64,000 bases of DNA from assembly GCF_009938205.1 (NCBI RefSeq), contig NZ_AP019654.1, positions 1,116,001-1,180,000 on the forward strand, written 5' to 3'. Below the pieces are notes generated by a model that had not been told where the DNA came from, did not search any database, and saw only the letters and a program-made list of their open reading frames with translations. The position numbers and the translations under genes were made by a program. Below, one piece after another: positions 62,524-64,000 of the stretch (its first letter is position 1; the number at the start of each line of letters is the position of its first letter). Origin of the DNA: Vibrio panuliri (GTDB lineage Bacteria > Pseudomonadota > Gammaproteobacteria > Enterobacterales > Vibrionaceae).

Positions 62524-64000
62524 TTACACCACATCGTCCCACTGCACATCGCTGATCACTGAGACCGTATCATTACCATCGACAAAGGTGTAGCTGTAGA
62601 TATTGCCACTCACACCGACGCTATTTAGCTGCGCTTGAACGGCTGGGTCGGTAATATCTGCAACGGAGAGGGTCTCCATTTTATCAAATGTAAAGTTGGA
62701 TTGGGTCAACTGTAGCTTCTCAATATCGACAGCGAAGAAAGCGTTACTTGGGGTGCCGTCAATACTCTGCGCGGAGTCTTTGACCGTATCTAAGTCGAGC
62801 AGTAGCGTATCCTTGTTGTCACTACCCACGACCATTTCCACATTTTGTAGCTTAGAGTTGCTGGTAACGGCGAAATCTACATCGTGTTCAACACTTTCGG
62901 TTGAAAGCTCGTAAGTGCTGTCAAAACTCGCGTTGTGAGCAATCACAACGTCAAAGCCGTTGCCGCCATCAACAAAGTCATTGCCATTATCGAAGATAAT
63001 ATCATGCCCGTCGCCTGCCGCTACGACGTCGAGACCATGGCCGCCAGCTAGCACGTCATTCCCTGTACCGCCAATAAGCAAGTCGTCGGCTTGGTAAGTT
63101 TTCACTGTGTTTAGGTAGTAGTCGCTAGAGTCTTGCGCACCAAAGGCATTTTTGTCGAATGTGCCAGACGCCGCTGAGAACTGAATTTCATCGAACTTGG
63201 CGTTGCCAGTGTCGCTTGGTGTGATGGTAAAGTCACCATTGTGGTTCCCATTGCCATTTTCCAGCACTTTGATATTGTCTGTTGCAGGATCAATCCCATG
63301 AGCAGCCAATGCTTGTGAAGAGATTTCACCCGCAGTGAAGTAACCGCTAGCGATTTCTTTGCCTTGGTCAAATACCGTCCATACCCCCACTTCATGAGTA
63401 CCATCAAAGCCCTCGTTTGCAAACAAGCGGCTGATTGCGACATCTGCCGCCATGGTGTCGTTATCGACACTAACTGAGAGAACTTCCGATTGACCAGCGG
63501 CATCGCCAGCTTGCCCGCTATCTTTAAAGCTAAAACCAATTTGGTTTGCTTGGCCACTTTCAGGGTTGCCTGCGACACCAAATCCACGGCTGGTTATGGT
63601 GATATCCGCTTGTGAGCCGTCAGGATTGTAGGCGGTTCCATCTGTGATACGTTCCACGGTGGCTTCTGTGATATCGTTTGCTGGCGCGTAATCACCGAGC
63701 AAGATATCGTTGCCTGAGCCACCAATTAGCACATCGTTTCCATATCCACCTTGAATTTTGTCGTCGTTCTCGCCGCCATCAAGCCAATCTGAGCCCTCTT
63801 GCTTACCCGCGGTTGAGTCACTTTCTATCACTTTGATCTCGCGAATAAAGTAGTCGCTTGAATCGAGCTTAGCTCCGTTACTGATCTCATACACGCCTTG
63901 CGCTGCTGAGAACTCAATTTGGTCAAAGGCGATCCCATTGGTATCATCGAGGGTAATATCAAAAAAGCCGCTTGAGCTTGAACCGTTATCGTTGCTAAGC
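62524..64000 (-). CDS. RTX-type calcium-binding protein, C-terminal part (5' end outside window)
   Basis: The frame is open to the window end, so at least 491 residues of a larger protein are present. Two blocks of nonapeptide RTX repeats are visible (GGYGNDVLIGGSGNDIL; LIGGTGNDVLAGGHGLD). Between and before them lies a module seen twice (EIQFSAASGTFD and EIEFSAAQGVYE, each followed by SSDYY or SSDYF and a short basic strand). The extreme C-terminus (DGNDTVSVISDVQWDDVV) fits a type I secretion signal. A secreted adhesin or toxin is likely; the N-terminal part would decide. Confidence 0.85.
   Translation of the reverse strand, partial: LSNDNGSSSSGFFDITLDDTNGIAFDQIEFSAAQGVYEISNGAKLDSSDYFIREIKVIESDSTAGKQEGSDWLDGGENDDKIQGGYGNDVLIGGSGNDILLGDYAPANDITEATVERITDGTAYNPDGSQADITITSRGFGVAGNPESGQANQIGFSFKDSGQAGDAAGQSEVLSVSVDNDTMAADVAISRLFANEGFDGTHEVGVWTVFDQGKEIASGYFTAGEISSQALAAHGIDPATDNIKVLENGNGNHNGDFTITPSDTGNAKFDEIQFSAASGTFDKNAFGAQDSSDYYLNTVKTYQADDLLIGGTGNDVLAGGHGLDVVAAGDGHDIIFDNGNDFVDGGNGFDVVIAHNASFDSTYELSTESVEHDVDFAVTSNSKLQNVEMVVGSDNKDTLLLDLDTVKDSAQSIDGTPSNAFFAVDIEKLQLTQSNFTFDKMETLSVADITDPAVQAQLNSVGVSGNIYSYTFVDGNDTVSVISDVQWDDVV

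Overview
The window looks like chromosomal DNA of a marine gammaproteobacterium of the genus Vibrio or a close relative. The basis is gene content and order: a psrA-like regulator followed by fadE and fabV, an alaE-type exporter, dsdC-dsdX-dsdA, lldP-lutABC, dmsABC with a TorD-type chaperone, LuxQ/TorS-style hybrid kinases, an ERIC-like palindromic repeat and a large RTX protein. The species cannot be named from sequence alone.

Layout. 1-2557: the 3' part of a hybrid sensor kinase, alaE and a tRNA-Ser(GGA) with promoter and terminator. 2837-22802: an island next to the tRNA-Ser. It opens with a decayed P4-type integrase and carries a DNA phosphorothioate (PT) defence locus. On the + strand are dptF-dptG-dptH (restriction), a separately expressed HNH nuclease with a PT-DNA-binding N-terminus, and an AT-rich pair (four-helix membrane protein plus a DndB-like DGQHR protein). 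Convergent on the - strand are dndB-dndC-dndD-dndE (modification), preceded by a PT-associated putative methyltransferase and a small protein with a faint M15-peptidase resemblance. No dndA is present, so a housekeeping cysteine desulfurase presumably supplies sulfur.

23173-41591: a YecR-like lipoprotein, a chemoreceptor, a universal stress protein, a divergent tryptophanase-family lyase, an all-helical lipoprotein with a small partner, the D-serine catabolic unit (dsdC divergent from dsdXA), the L-lactate uptake and oxidation unit (lldP-lutABC), a LysR regulator, a soluble PAS chemoreceptor and a small unknown protein. 41740-50275: an anaerobic respiratory cluster on the - strand (dmsA-dmsB-dmsC, TorD-type chaperone, NapF-like ferredoxin), preceded by a di-haem peroxidase-like gene overlapping a hybrid kinase with an HPt domain.

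50448-64000: a DMT transporter, a D-cysteine-desulfhydrase-like PLP enzyme with a DUF1496 protein, an OmpR/EnvZ-type two-component pair divergent from a lipid-linked glycosyl-transfer operon (GT2, ArnT-like GT39, GtrA), the psrA-fadE-fabV fatty-acid genes, and the C-terminal end of an RTX protein running off the window.

The most unusual point is the combination inside the PT island. DptFGH-type restriction is expected to spare PT-marked DNA, while the HNH enzyme belongs to a family that attacks PT-marked DNA. Beside them sits an undescribed-looking membrane-protein/DGQHR pair. All calls come from reading translated sequence; no database search was run.
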